A stretch of DNA of 64,000 nucleotides, from positions 2,394,897-2,458,896 of the forward strand of contig JAESIW010000138.1 in NCBI GenBank assembly GCA_016802295.1, read 5' to 3'. Made by a program: the position numbers and the translations under genes. Every line of letters begins with the position of its first letter. Position 1 is the first letter of the stretch. Origin of the DNA: Brachionus rotundiformis. Lineage: Eukaryota; Rotifera; Eurotatoria; Ploima; Brachionidae. The notes under the pieces are model-generated. The model saw nothing but the letters and a program-made list of their open reading frames with translations. It was not told the DNA's origin and searched no databases. Shown piece after piece: positions 47,813 through 59,700 of this stretch.

Positions 47813-49613
47813 ATGTGTGATTACAGACAGAGCCAAATTCCAACTCAAGGTATAAATGAGCTCATTTGTAATCAAAACGATGTAGAGCTGATAGATGATA
47901 AAAAAGACTGCACTTGGGCAAGACTTTTGCCCATTGGTGCAGCATTTTCCAGGGTTGGTAGGTGCACAATATTGCTGATAAAATTGAAGTCTAATTTTGT
48001 TCTGTCAGACTTGGCCAACGAGGAAACAACATTCGGCCGTCGCTCGGACTGTGATGTCATTTTTGCCAAAGACAGTCCCTTATGTGCTGCAACTGCCTAC
48101 AGCAATCTTCATTTTAGAATCAAAAGAGTGTGTATTAAATGATACTTTATTAGATGTTTAGTTTTATTTGTGTACTTTTTCCCAAGGAGTTTTCCATCAA
48201 AACCGGATCGCATGCTTTGCTGGAGGATCTGAGCACAAACGGGACATTTATCAATGGAGAAAAGCTTGGCAAAGGCAGGATTCAGGCTTTGAAAAACAAC
48301 TGCGAAATTTCCTTATCTAAAAAAGATAACAAAGCGTTCATATTCATTGATCTGGAGAATTCTGATGACAAGTTTTATCCAATTCAATTGAGGGACAAGT
48401 ACACTATAACCAAAACTCTGGGAAAGTATGCAGAATATTTTTCGTAAAAGGCCTCTTTTTAAATTACCAAATCCTAGGGGCGCTTATGGAGAAGTGAAAT
48501 TGGCCTTTGAAAAAAACACATGTGAAAAATACGCCATCAAAATAGTCTCCAAAAAAACATTTACCATTAATGGAAAGCATAAAACAGTATTTTTTTTCTA
48601 CCACATTTAGATATTTGCTTATTTTTGCCAAGGATTTAAACAACCAAATACTGTCTGAAATAAATATTCTCAAAAAATTGGAACATGTAAATTAAGATTA
48701 ATTTAAAAAATTTAATCTAATTATCTGTTTGTTTATTTTAGCCTTGTATTATTAAGATAAAAGAGGTCATTGATACACCTGACACGGTTTTTATAGTTTT
48801 AGAGCTGTAATTATTTGACTTAATTACTTTAGAATAAAAATTAAAAGTCTTTTTTTAATTTGGTTTGTTTATATTAGGGTAGAAGGTGGTGAACTGTTCG
48901 ATAAAATAATCAGCATTGAAAAATATGATGAACCAACAGCCAAATTTTTGTTCTACCAAATGGTTCTGGCAATAAAAGTAAACTAAATTAGATTAAAGAA
49001 AAAAAAAAACAAAATAAATATTTTATTATCTTTTATTAAGTATTTGCATGATCAGGGAATAACTCATAGAGATCTAAAGCCGGAAAATATTCTTTTAGTA
49101 TCTAATGAAACAAACGAAAGTTTGATTAAAATAACCGACTTTGGCTTATCTAGATTTTTTGATTCAACTTCGGTAATGAAAACATTTTGTGGTACGCCCA
49201 ATTATCTAGCTCCAGAGGTGCTCAAAACCCGTGGCCAAGGAGCCTACACGAACAAAATAGACAATTGGAGTCTTGGTGTAATTCTTTACATTTGTTTGGT
49301 CGGATTTCCGCCTTTTTCGGACGAGAAATCTGTCCAAAGCATGGAACAGCAGATAATCAAAGGTGCATACAGTTTTCCGAACGAATACTGGTCGGAAATA
49401 TCCAAAGAAGCCATTGACCTTATCAAAAAATTAATGTGTGTTGACCCAGTACAGCGTATCAGTTTAGACCAAGTGTTGGAACATGACTGGCTCACAAACA
49501 GCCCGGAGATTATCAAGCGCGCAAGACAAATGATGTTCAATGACGCAGATAAGCGGCCAAATTCAAGTCAGGACGAGCTATTGAATTGTAAAAAGCTTAA
49601 AACTAATCAATAA
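47813..49613 (+). CDS. CHEK2: Checkpoint kinase 2
   Basis: DNA-damage kinase activated by ATM. Exons: 47813-48127, 48187-48425, 48478-48586, 48633-48686, 48742-about 48806, about 48879-48978 and 49041-49613. The N-terminus has SQ and TQ sites (RQSQIPTQG), a minimal ATM-target cluster. The FHA domain has TTFGRRSDCDV, SNLHFRI and EDLSTNGTFINGEKLGKG. The kinase has GAYGEVKLA, YAIKIVSKK with the ATP-binding Lys, VIDTPDTVFIVLEL, VEGGELFDKI and HRDLKPENILL. The DFG segment, the activation loop MKTFCGTPNYLAPE with the two CHK2 loop Thr, and DNWSLGVILYICLVGFPPF follow. A basic tail (CKKLKTNQ) may be the nuclear signal. Every catalytic residue I can check is intact. FHA plus this kinase type is diagnostic of CHK2. 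Confidence 0.95.
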
Positions 49614-49821
49614 ATGTCCAATTTAAATTAAATTTAGGTAATAAACAAATATTCCGCATATATTTATTATAATTGGTTTTTGTTTTGTAATAAAATATTC
49701 TTGCATGGTTTTTGGTTGAATTTTTTTATGGTCACATGACTTTTTTTTAAATCCTAAAATTAGTTTTGTCTAAAATTATCAAGTCATAATTTAAAAAAAA
49801 AATAATTTTTATTAAAAAAAA

Positions 49822-51202
49822 ATGAATTTTATGCTCTCAATAGCCAGGTTAATTTTGTATCTATATGTTATTGTATACGCAGCGATACATATCCTTTTGT
49901 TCATCACACCGGAGACAGCCCGGTATCTTATATTCATGAACTACAGTAACAAAAACATTCATTTGAGTTAATTATTTTATTAATTAAAACTATTCTTGGT
50001 GTCAAGTTAATTGGCCCATGAGGGACTTAAGGAATCCGACCAAATACGAACAGCACAATGTTCATAATTTTTACTTGGATGTAGAGCCCAGAGTCCGAGT
50101 GGGAGTTTGGTATGCATCCAAAAATAAAAATTTATAGCTTAATTATTATTTGGCACAAATCAGGCACTTCATACCACCTCCTCTGGAGTACAATTTTTCC
50201 AGTGACAGCCAGAAGAGCCTCAAGGAGCATTTTGAAACCTATTTTAAGGTGGATGACAAGCGGCCCGTGGTCATTTATGTCCACGGCAATGATCGTGATA
50301 GGTAAATGTTAGATATTGGTGATGCTTTAATTGTAACTTGGAAATGTTCACAGGTCTGACTATGGTCGCATGAAGCTGTGTCAAAGTTTAGCAATGCTTG
50401 GTTATCACATATTTGCCATTGATTACAGGGGATTTGGTGATTCGACTGGCACACCAAGCGAGACTGGCTGTGTAAATGATGTCCTTGAGTTGTATAATTT
50501 TATCAAAGCTTTCCAAAAAGAGACCAGAGTATTTTTGTGGGGACACAGTCTAGGAACAGGGTTTTTACAGTTTTTTAAAAAGATAAAAATTTAAAATTAA
50601 AAAAAAAATTAATTAATTAAGAATATCTTCGCATGCTGCTAAAATTTTATCTAATTTTAAATGTAAAGTAGCAAAAATTGATTAAAAAATAAACTAATTA
50701 GTTAATTTTTTTAGCTCCTCCAGCTGGTGTGATATTGGAAGCCCCGTTTTACAACATTAGCCAAGCTGCCAAAGAGTTTATAATATCACCGCTTTTCTTG
50801 AATAATCCGTGGATTATTCGAATGGGCGATGACGCATTGGAAAAATTAAATATTTTCTTTAACAATGCCGAGAAGTAATTGCATCAATTTAATTATAGAT
50901 TCATTAGACTAATTGGTTTTCAGCGTTGTTAAAATAGAATCTAAGATTTTGATTCTTCATGCTGAAGATGACATGCTCATACCTCAGGACAGAAGTCGGG
51001 ACCTGATGAAAATCTGCGACCAAAAGCGCCCCAAAGACTACCCTCCGGTCAAACTGGTCGAATTTCATAAACGCTTTGGTCTAGGACACGCCAAGATTTA
51101 CACTCACAAAGAACTTTATCCTGTCATTAAGTAATTAATTAAAGTCTATTATCTATTAATTAAAATTGTCATTTTTTCCAAAGGGAGTTTATTGAAGACT
51201 AA
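49822..51202 (+). CDS. ABHD12: ABHD12-like monoacylglycerol / lysophosphatidylserine lipase
   Basis: Serine hydrolase of the ER membrane with the active site lumenal. About eight short exons. The first (49822-about 49945) encodes a membrane anchor (RLILYLYVIVYAAIHILLFI). The alpha/beta-hydrolase has the oxyanion segment VVIYVHGNDRDR, GYHIFAIDYRGFGDSTGTPSE and the nucleophile elbow WGHSLGTG. A 41-nt exon (50622-50662) is needed to keep the helix after the nucleophile (ISSHAAKILSNFK) and restores the frame. Then come GVILEAPFYNI, ILILHAEDDMLIP with the catalytic Asp, and GLGHAKIYTHKELYPVIKEF with the His. The last exon is 13-19 nt and ends EFIED. Similarity to ABHD12 is strong throughout; the stop is only 170 bp before the first GST gene. 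Confidence 0.92.
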
Positions 51203-51371
51203 TTAATGAACGAGAATTTAAAATATAATTGTTATTTTATAAAATTAATAAAAAAGAAAAAGAAATAAAATTTTTATAAATTTTTTTTTTTAATAATTTA
51301 CTAAATTGACCCCTAAAATGGTCATACTATTTTAGCAAAAATTATCAATTTAATTATTAAATTAAGATAAA

Positions 51372-52250
51372 ATGAGCAAGGAATTAGTTTACTCGGTCGG
51401 CAGCACCTTTCCACCATTGAGCCCTGGATTGGTTCGGCTTTACAGCATGAGATTTTGTCCCTATTCGCACAGAGTTCGACTTGTCTTGGCTGCCAAAAAT
51501 ATTCCGTAATTAACAGTTGATAGATTTTTTTTATCTTTGTTTAAATTAAATAAATTTAAATCTAGACATGAAATAGTAAACATTAATCCTAAAAAAAGAC
51601 CAGAATGGTACACTGATATTCACCCGGCCGGTCTAATTCCGTGCTTACAGTTCGATGATGGAAGAATTGTGTACGAGTCAGTCATAACAACCGAATACTT
51701 GGTAAATTAGGTTGTTTAATTAAAATTTTTAGTTTTATCTATAAAAAATTAGGATGCAATTTATGCAGAAAAAAAGCTAATTTCACAAGATCCATACGAA
51801 AGAGCCAGACAGCAAATGCTTGTGGACAGCTTCCAAAGAATTGTAGCATTACTCTTCAAAGCACTTAAGTTCAAAGACCCGGAAGCTTTTAATGAAATAT
51901 GCAAAATATTGGACCACTATGAGAAGGTGCTGTCAGATACTTTTTTCGGTGGAACAGATGTTGGCTTCACTGACTTGATGATCTGGCCGTGGTTTGAGAG
52001 ATTCAGGAGCCTTAAAAGTCTACTTAACAACGAATTGGACAAAGATAGATTTCCCAAGCTGACCACATGGATCAAGAATATGACTGTGCTTGATTGTGTC
52101 AAGAAAACATCAGTTAGACAAGATCATCTAATTGTGTTTACCAAGCAATCGCTTACTAGTCCTGAGCCTGATTACGACATTGGCTTGGAAAAGCCCAAAG
52201 AAGAAGAGGCTGCTCCTGTTGCCGAGGAATCAACCCCTAATGCCGAATAA
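51372..52250 (+). CDS. Omega-class glutathione S-transferase, copy 1
   Basis: Glutathione-dependent thioltransferase and dehydroascorbate reductase class. Exons 51372-51505, 51566-51701 and 51753-52250 give 255 aa. The N-terminal thioredoxin fold has LVRLYSMRFCPYSHRVRLVLAAKNIP with the omega catalytic Cys in FCPYS. IHPAGLIPCLQFDDG holds the cis-Pro, and YESVITTEYL holds the glutamyl-binding ES. The all-helical domain has FFGGTDVGFTDLMIWPWFERF. A C-terminal tail is acidic, Ala/Glu/Pro-rich and absent from copy 2. It forms a direct tandem pair with the next gene. Confidence 0.95.
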
Positions 52251-52630
52251 TTTTTTGTTTTTATTTTTGAGTGATTTTGGAATTTTCTATCAAATAGATT
52301 AATTGTTTTATATAGATAATTTTTAGCTCTTTTAATAAAATGTGTGTTTTAAAATAAAGTATAATTAGATAATATTTTTTTAACTTTAGTTAATTAAACA
52401 ACTATAAAGCAAAAAATCATAGAAAACTTGACAAAAAAAGCTTTGTAATGCTCAGCATTAAAATTTATCATAAATTAGAAAAAAAATTAAAATTCTGTTA
52501 AAAATATCTAAGACAAAATGTGAGCTTGATTATGTAAAAAAATCTAAATCAAAATTTTATAATGACAAAGGTTTTTTTCCACAATCTATAAATAAAACTA
52601 AATTTAAGCTTAGATTAGAAGTATAAAGCT
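52251..52630. other. Spacer between tandem GST genes
   Basis: 380 bp of AT-rich sequence with no gene. The promoter of copy 2, or a processing site if the pair is co-transcribed, should lie here. Confidence 0.5.
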
Positions 52631-53386
52631 ATGAGTTTAAAACATTTAGGTCCAGGCTCACAATTGCCTCCACTTCAACCAGGCAAATTGAGGCTGTATT
52701 CGATGGTATTTTGTCCTTTCGCACAGCGATCCAGACTTGTCTTGGCTGCCAAAAATATTCCGTAATACATCAAGTTAATTAGTTTGAAAATTTAAATTAA
52801 AGCAAATTTAAGATATGAGGTTGTTAATATCAAGCTAAAAGTAAAACCAGAGTGGTACTTGGATATCAATCCATCTGGAATGGTTCCTTGCTTACAATTT
52901 GACGATGGTCGGGCTTTACCCGAGTCCTTGATAGTCAGCGAGTATTTGGATAATGCTTATCCAGAGAACAAACTAAAACCCACTGATCCATACACCAACG
53001 CTGTCCATAGTGTAATGATTGATTCTCTTGGCAAAGTAATCACACCATTTTACAAATTTTTGTTCGGCGATGCATCAATTGCCGAAGACTTGCTCAAATC
53101 TCTTGAGTATTATGAAAAAAGATTGGAAAAAAGCTATCTGGGTGGCGATAGACCGGCATTTGTTGACTACATGATTTGGCCGTGGATCGAGAGATTGGAA
53201 TTTTTAAAAGAGAAGAAAAATTTGGATTTAAATGAGAAAAGATTTCCAAGACTTTTGGCCTACATTGACAGAATGAAACAACTACCAGCTGTTAAAGAAA
53301 CAATTTTATCTGTGGAGACCTATGATAAATTTTTCCAAAGTTATTCTGGTAATGAGCCGGATTACGACTGCGGCATAAGTGCATAG
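52631..53386 (+). CDS. Omega-class glutathione S-transferase, copy 2
   Basis: Paralogue of the preceding gene. Two exons, 52631-52761 and 52813-53386, give 234 aa. The active-site segment is LRLYSMVFCPFAQRSRLVLA, with the omega Cys kept. INPSGMVPCLQFDDG and LPESLIVSEYLDNAYPE follow, then YLGGDRPAFVDYMIWPWIERL. Both copies end in the related EPDYD-G-I motif, but copy 2 lacks the acidic tail. It also lacks the second intron of copy 1, the exon being continuous through SEYLDNAY. The first exon/donor shares 32 identical bases with copy 1. Confidence 0.95.
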
Positions 53387-53620
53387 TCATCTTGGTCGTT
53401 TGATTTTAATTTCAAATTAATTAAATTAAATTTTATTAAAATAAATAATTAGAGAGAAGAAAAATTTTTATTTTATCCTTTTAAATATTAATAATGAACC
53501 AGAAAGTTGCCAAATAAAAGTTTTTTTAGAATCTAATTTTTCATACAAATCTTTATTAACTAATTAGCTTGAAAAATTAAAATTAAAATTAAAAAAAAAA
53601 AATCTAAATACACTTTGATA

Positions 53621-54903
53621 ATGAAAGCGTTCAATTTACACCAAGAGTCTCAAGACGATCTGCTAAATCTCCTGCGCCGTCTTGTGTACCATGGCGAGAA
53701 TAACTCGGCATTGGTAATTGGTCCACGTGGTTCAGGAAAAACATTTCTAATAAACAAAGTAATTAATTCATTTACTCAAGAATTAAAGGAAAAAAATTGT
53801 TCCGATGATTTGATAGTAGTGTATTTATCAGGTAAATTTTGGGCAAATAATGGTAACCAAAGTATGAAATTTGTTTCCAAGGATGTCTCCAAATTGATGA
53901 CAAGTCAGCTCTGCTCGAAATAACTCGTCAATTAAAGCTGGAAAATTGCATTAATGGCAAAGTATTTGGCTCTTTTTGTGACAGCTTTGAGTTTTTGCTG
54001 AAATCTTTCCGCTCAGGAGGCCAAACTTCCAAGCCTCTTGTGTTCATAATGGACGAGTTCGATCTGTTCACCAAAAATAAAACCCAACTTTTGCTTTACA
54101 CTTTGCTCAATACCATCCAAAGCTCTTCGAGTCCAATGTTTATGATTGGCGCCACTTGTCGCATAGATGTACTCGATCTTTTGGAAAAAAGAATCAAATC
54201 TCGCTTCTCACATCGACAAATTTATCTATTCAATGACTTCTCGTTTGAGACATATATTGAGATGGCAATATTTTTTATTCAATTAAACTCTAGGACAAAA
54301 AATACCAAATGTAGCCAAGAGTATTTAAAAATTTTATTCGAGGATAAAAACATTTTGAAGTTTTTTGCCAGTCAATTTGACCATGATAAGTCAATGGCGA
54401 CTTTGAAGAGACTTCTGATCCTGCCAGGTCTGGTTTTTGACCAATTGAGCAAAGATGAATTAAAGAACATGAATTTGGACTTGGTCAAAAAAGAGCTGGT
54501 CAAGTCCTATAATCTGCTAAACATAGATACAAAGTACTCTTTGTTATCTGGTCTATCTATTTTGGAACTGACGCTGGTTGTGGTTATGCTCGAAATGAGC
54601 GAGACATATCCAGACGAGCCATTCAATTTTGACTTGGTATATAATGCCTATCTAAAGTATCTTCAAAAAAAAAACTGGAATCAGCAAAAACATGAGAGAC
54701 AGATCATACTCAAAGCATATGAGCATTTGATTAGTCTCAAGTTTGTTCTGCCTTCATCTGACAGTGCCGGCACGAATCGCTCGTCTAAAATCAACAAAGA
54801 GCACTCGCTGATGTACTTAGCCTTGGACAAAGAGGAAATTCAGCAATGCATTGACCAATATCCAAATTGTCCAACTGAATTAAAGTATTACTCAATGGTC
54901 TAA
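53621..54903 (+). CDS. ORC4: Origin recognition complex subunit 4
   Basis: AAA+ subunit of ORC that marks replication origins in the nucleus and supplies the arginine finger to ORC1. Two exons, 53621-53831 and 53882-54903, give 410 aa. The Walker A motif is VIGPRGSGKTFL, and the splice joins LSG to CLQIDDKSALLEITRQL. Walker B is VFIMDEFDLFTKNKTQLLLY, and sensor 1 is IGATCRIDVLDLLEKRIKSRFSHRQIYL with the RSRFSH arginine finger region. The winged-helix part has LSGLSILELTLVVVMLEMSE and EPFNFDLVYNAYLKYLQ. The end IDQYPNCPTELKYYS matches the ORC4 terminus (KYPNCPTDVRQW). It is intact and of usual length. Confidence 0.95.
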
Positions 54904-55522
54904 ATTGTAATTTTACTCAAAATAATGATTTTTAAGTCTTAATATGTAAATTTATAAATAAAAATATTTTAATAAATTTATTTTTTATTCAATTTATTTA
55001 TTTAAAGTTAATATTTTTAAAAATAATTATTTTTTTTCCTAAATTATTAACTAGGATTAAAAAAAGAAGTTTAATTTGTTTATAAAAGATTGTTGTTTTA
55101 ATAATAATTGAAAAAGTTAATTAAACCAATTCAAAAATCTAAATTTAAATACGAAATTAAATTATTGCTCAAATTCAACACTTATAATAAATATTGATTT
55201 TTAAATTTTGTTTTACTTTGTCAATTTATCAATAAAAAAATAAATTTTAATTTTTTCTTTTTGACTCAATATCCGTGTTTGAGTATACCAATTACATGTA
55301 AGCCCTGTTTGCCTGATAATGGAGTGAAATTCTCTGAAATATGTTTCATCTTATGTATTCATCAATTATTTATCGATCAATAAGGATATCAAATTAAAAA
55401 GCTTTAATAATTATTTCCCAATGTTCAGTATCGATTTTCATGTTTTTTTCAATCAGTGGAAATAAAAATCAACTACCTGTACTTGATTTTTAACTAGGTA
55501 AGAATAATCAGAAATAAAAAGG
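54904..55522. other. Intergenic, AT-rich
   Basis: Between ORC4 and the orphan membrane protein gene. No gene or repeat recognised. Confidence 0.55.
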
Positions 55523-55924
55523 ATGAATTTGAGTTCGCCACAGCCGACAGATGCAACCAATTTGGACATTTCCTATGAAATAGTGCAGCCAATAGCCTCG
55601 TATATTGCTTTAGCGTTGGTTGTGGTCTTCATTCTTGTTCTTATAGTGTCCAGACTAGTCATCACTACAGAAAAGTCAAAATCGGACCTGATTCTATTCA
55701 ATCAGTCACCGCACAAGCATCTGGAACTTCTGGTCTCCAACAAATCGGCCAATTCTGGCGCCATGAACAACGTACATGCCGCTATTGCGGTCGGACTTAT
55801 GATACCACCTCCTGGATACGAGCCTCCGCCCAAGGATCAGACCAAGCCAAACGGCATTGGACATAAAAAGGTAGTTAGCTCTGGCGAGGGACCTGTGGCC
55901 AGATCTAAAAAGCAAAAATGGTGA
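55523..55924 (+). CDS. Orphan single-pass membrane protein (133 aa)
   Basis: Not recognised as a known family. A single open frame from ATG encodes 133 residues. A short polar N-terminus of about 24 residues has one NLS sequon (residues 2-4). One strong transmembrane helix follows, about residues 26-47 (ASYIALALVVVFILVLIVSR). The C-terminal part is hydrophilic, with HKHLELLV, a hydrophobic AIAVGLMIPPP stretch, a PPPGYEPPP proline motif and a basic end (ARSKKQKW). The PPxY-like PPPGY could bind WW or SH3 domains; this is inference. Codon composition is clearly protein-like and less AT-rich than the flanks. There is no signal peptide with a cleavage site, so a type III or signal-anchor topology is likely. 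Confidence 0.7.
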   Translation: MNLSSPQPTDATNLDISYEIVQPIASYIALALVVVFILVLIVSRLVITTEKSKSDLILFNQSPHKHLELLVSNKSANSGAMNNVHAAIAVGLMIPPPGYEPPPKDQTKPNGIGHKKVVSSGEGPVARSKKQKW

Positions 55925-56126
55925 TATGTCAAACAATTGTGAATTCCGGTCAACTACAAATAATTATTATCTTTTTTGTTTGATTTATATTTACTATTAG
56001 CTCAAATATTTTTAATAAATTTTTTTGGTAAAAGAGTGTTGGCTTTTTTCTATATTTTACACTGAATTAAGCTTTATTAAGAATAAATATAAAAGAAAAT
56101 TTTTCCATAAAATATCAAAAGTTAAA

Positions 56127-56774
56127 ATGATGTACAGAACGACTAAATATTTGACTAGTAAGCTTATAAAATTAAACAGATTAGAGGATTTTATCTTTTA
56201 ATTAAAGTAATTTTGATATTTTGCTCGCTGATCAACCTCAATGAGCCAAGTAATGGATAATTTTAGATCTTGTTTTATCTCTGAATGATTAAATATTAAT
56301 TCTAGGATCATTTGGTAAACTAAATAGATTCTGTTTTACAAATAGACAATGCGCTCTAGACAGAGGCCTTATCTGTTTGAACAAAACATGCAAGTAGTTA
56401 ACAATTAATTAAATTTTTGTCTGTAAAAGATGTTTTTTATAAGATGTCAAGAAGGATCTATGTGGAATTTTTCGCTTAAAATTTGTGGTAACTTAGAAAA
56501 AATACTTACTGTATTTTTTTCCATAAGTATTCTTTTCAAAGCGATCCAATTCGGTCAAAAATGTGAGCTGTTTTTTGACGAATCTGGTTCAAGTGAGAGC
56601 GATAGCGCTGAAGGTAGAGATAGATGTGACTTGAGTGTTGGTCTTTTTTGTGACCTATCAATTGGCACATGCAAGTAGGATCATTTATCAAAATAAGTAA
56701 AAATTAAGATAATTTTTTGTGTATGTAAAGATGTGCAAGAAATACCACTTGGTCAGATGTTGCCAAAAGATGCG
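56127..56774 (+). CDS. Secreted Cys-rich protein with two EB-like modules (3' end unresolved)
   Basis: Built from six very small exons, all phase-consistent: 56127-56157, 56208-56249, 56306-56393, 56444-56487, 56542-56674 and 56731-56774. Exons 1-2 give a signal peptide (MMYRTTKYLTIILIFCSLIN). Module 1 (exons 3-4) reads FGKLNRFC, then C, GLICLNKTCKC, W and C. Module 2 (exons 5-6) reads FGQKCELFF, an acidic Ser/Glu insert, CDLSVGLFCDLSIGTCKC, W and C. This Cys spacing resembles the EB module of invertebrate secreted proteins. The first exon of each module ends in phase 2 and the second exon of each is 44 nt ending in phase 1, so the modules arose by exon-pair duplication. An exon near 57110 could end the protein (DENCQR then stop), but this is not certain. 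Function unknown. Confidence 0.65.
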
Positions 56775-59700
56775 GTAAATATTTGTACTAATTTTTTTTA
56801 AGTGGCTAAACTCAATTTATTTTTAAGTGTAAATTTTTTGAAAATATTTTTTATACAATGGAGTTTATTTTGTAAAATTGTTGACTTTTATTCTTGTTAG
56901 ATAATTTTTTTTCTAAATTAATATAAAAGTAAATATCAATGCTAAACTTAAATTCTAATAATGACAATAAAAAGTTATAATAGCACAAAAATTAAGCCAA
57001 ATTTAATATTTTTTAAAATATGTGTTTGTAGTTATGCAATTATTTTGATCATATGAGATAACCAAGTGCAAGAAAACACCTGACGTGTGATTGATTCTTG
57101 CGATTGTAGACGAGAATTGCCAAAGATAAGCCCTGCAACTACAAATATCAACTTGACAATGCTAATTTTATGGCCTCGTTTTGTATAGAGTGTCTTTTAT
57201 AGGATTTTATTTTCAAAATTTAAATTACGAAACAAATACAGTTTATTTGTTTCTCAAGTATTTGAAATTAGATAATTTTTGCTTTCAAAATATCCAGTTT
57301 AATCAAACAAACAAAATTCCTCTTATTTAGAACAAGCAAATAGAGAAATTGTTTCTTTCAAAAGAGAGAGAGAGAGAGAAAGATAATTTGTCCAAAATTC
57401 TAATTAAATTTGTCTAGTTATTTCGAGGTATTCTTAATTTACTCCAAAATCAAGGTAAACAAAAGAGAGAGTATTACATTAAAATTAAAAGTAAAAATCA
57501 CAAGAACAAACAAAGTTATAAAATTAGAAATAGACCTAAATTTTTTGTTTATTGCACATCTCGTACTTTATCTATAAATATTATCATTTCTTAATTTTTC
57601 TTATTTCGTATTAGACTATTTTTTAAATAGTTTTTTCAATCGAGGCACAAAAATTTCAATAATTTTTAATATTTTCTGACAATTATAATAAAAAATAAAA
57701 GAATTTTTTTTCCTGTTCATCAAGGTTTTTCAGGAGAAAAAAAAATCATAATTTTAATAATTTTTTAGCTCGCTTTATCTCTACTTATTTGATTTTGTAA
57801 ACAAAAAAAAAGCCTAAAGTTGGCAGAAAAACCCTCACTTGGAATTTCTAGCTAATTCATTTGATTTTTGTTTCTGGGTCGTCGGATTGAATAACGAGGA
57901 ACTAAATAGATGCTTATAAATCATATTTATAAGGTAGATAGATTTTAAAATCTATAAATTGATATTGGGTTGCATAATCTTTCAGGATATTAGATTTAAT
58001 GCACTGATACTATCGATTGTCAGAAATCGAAGGGTTTTTTTCTATTAGAATAGATTCATTCTTTTTCTATGAATCCTTATATCAGAATATAAAAAATGAT
58101 ATTTTTTTTAATATTTTTTATATTTATGAATAGACAACTATTTCTATCATCCGTATCATTAACAAAAATAGTTTATTTGTTTAAGAAATAGCCACGAGAT
58201 TTAGATCTCAACCCTAATACGATAATCTTTCATTTATCTGAATATTTCATGGTCAAATTAAGCTCTTTCTTTGGTCATTCGATTAATTCCGGGCTTATGT
58301 TTAATCAATCAAGGCTACTAAAGCGTAGACAGATTTCTATTTATTGAAATTTTATTTTTTTTTCATCATTTAGGCAAATCTCTTGTAGCGGAAATGGGAA
58401 AAAAATATAAAAAAATCAATTTTTATGAAAATTATTTTTTGTTCTAAAGGTGTACAATTTGAGTGCATATAGAAAATAAATAAATAAATAGACTAGTTAA
58501 ATGCTTTAATTTAATTTTTATTTAATTATTTGGTATCGATTGGCAAAAAATGAAAAAAATAATTTAAATAAGCAGGTCTGATCCTCCGGAGAGCCCATCT
58601 AGTCCAGCTATTATGAGCTTAGATTAAAATTTGCATATTCAGGTTTTGACAACACCGTCTTGTCCATGCTGATATATATTAAATAATTTTTTTTTAATGA
58701 GTTGCATTAATTTTTCATGTCAAAAAATCTAGGCTACATTTGAACCAACTCGAAATTCAATCTCAGAGAAAATACTGAAAGCCATATTTCGTGATTAGTA
58801 TTGACATAAATTAATCTTAAATTAAAACTAGACTTGATTGAGTAACTGCGAGCTTGGCATGAGACTATCTCTAAGGTGGAATTTATTTCTAAATAAATAA
58901 TATTCAAAAAAAATATTTTTTTATTAATTTTGAAAGTATTAATTAAAAAAAATTGGTCTTGGAAATGCTGGTCCAAGCTGTTTAAATTTGACAGTGAAAG
59001 TTCCCGTGAGAAAATTGCCAATTTTCAATTCCCACGTCCGATCTTTTTAAGGCTTCTAAAAATTTCTTTTAGATAAATAAATTAATCGATGATTGAATAT
59101 TTTTGTTGAAAAAATGATGAAAAAAATTCTATTTAGTCTACTCAGCGCAGATTAGCACCTTTGCTCTAATATTCTACTCTGAAAATAAGATAATTTTTAA
59201 GCCTAGTCATCTTTTTTTGTTTCTATTTAAGCTATGTAAGATAATAACAATAAAATAAAGTCTATCTACACAAAGTCTTGGTATTTCACAAATTTTATTA
59301 AAAATCAATTAGAAAAATGAAAAAAAATATAATAAAAACAATCCACAATTAGGCACACAAACCATTCTTTAATTAATTAATACATTAATTAAATAAATAT
59401 TATTTTTGTTTGTTTATAGCCAGAGAAGAAGAGAAAAAAATTAGATTTAGAAATTTCCTCAAGTAGTTGTTTTCCTTATTTATCATTTTACTTGTGCAAT
59501 TTTACTTTTTCAGCCCAATATTTATAGATAAGATGATAGTATTGTTTCTATACTTAAGGTAAAATTAGTATATTTGGCTTAAATTTATTTTCTAGCGAGT
59601 TTTATTTTACATATTTGAACTAGTTTGGATAAATGGAAGAACAAATGGTGCACATTAATGGCTCATTTTTTATTTCACTAGATCTTAATGACATAATTTT

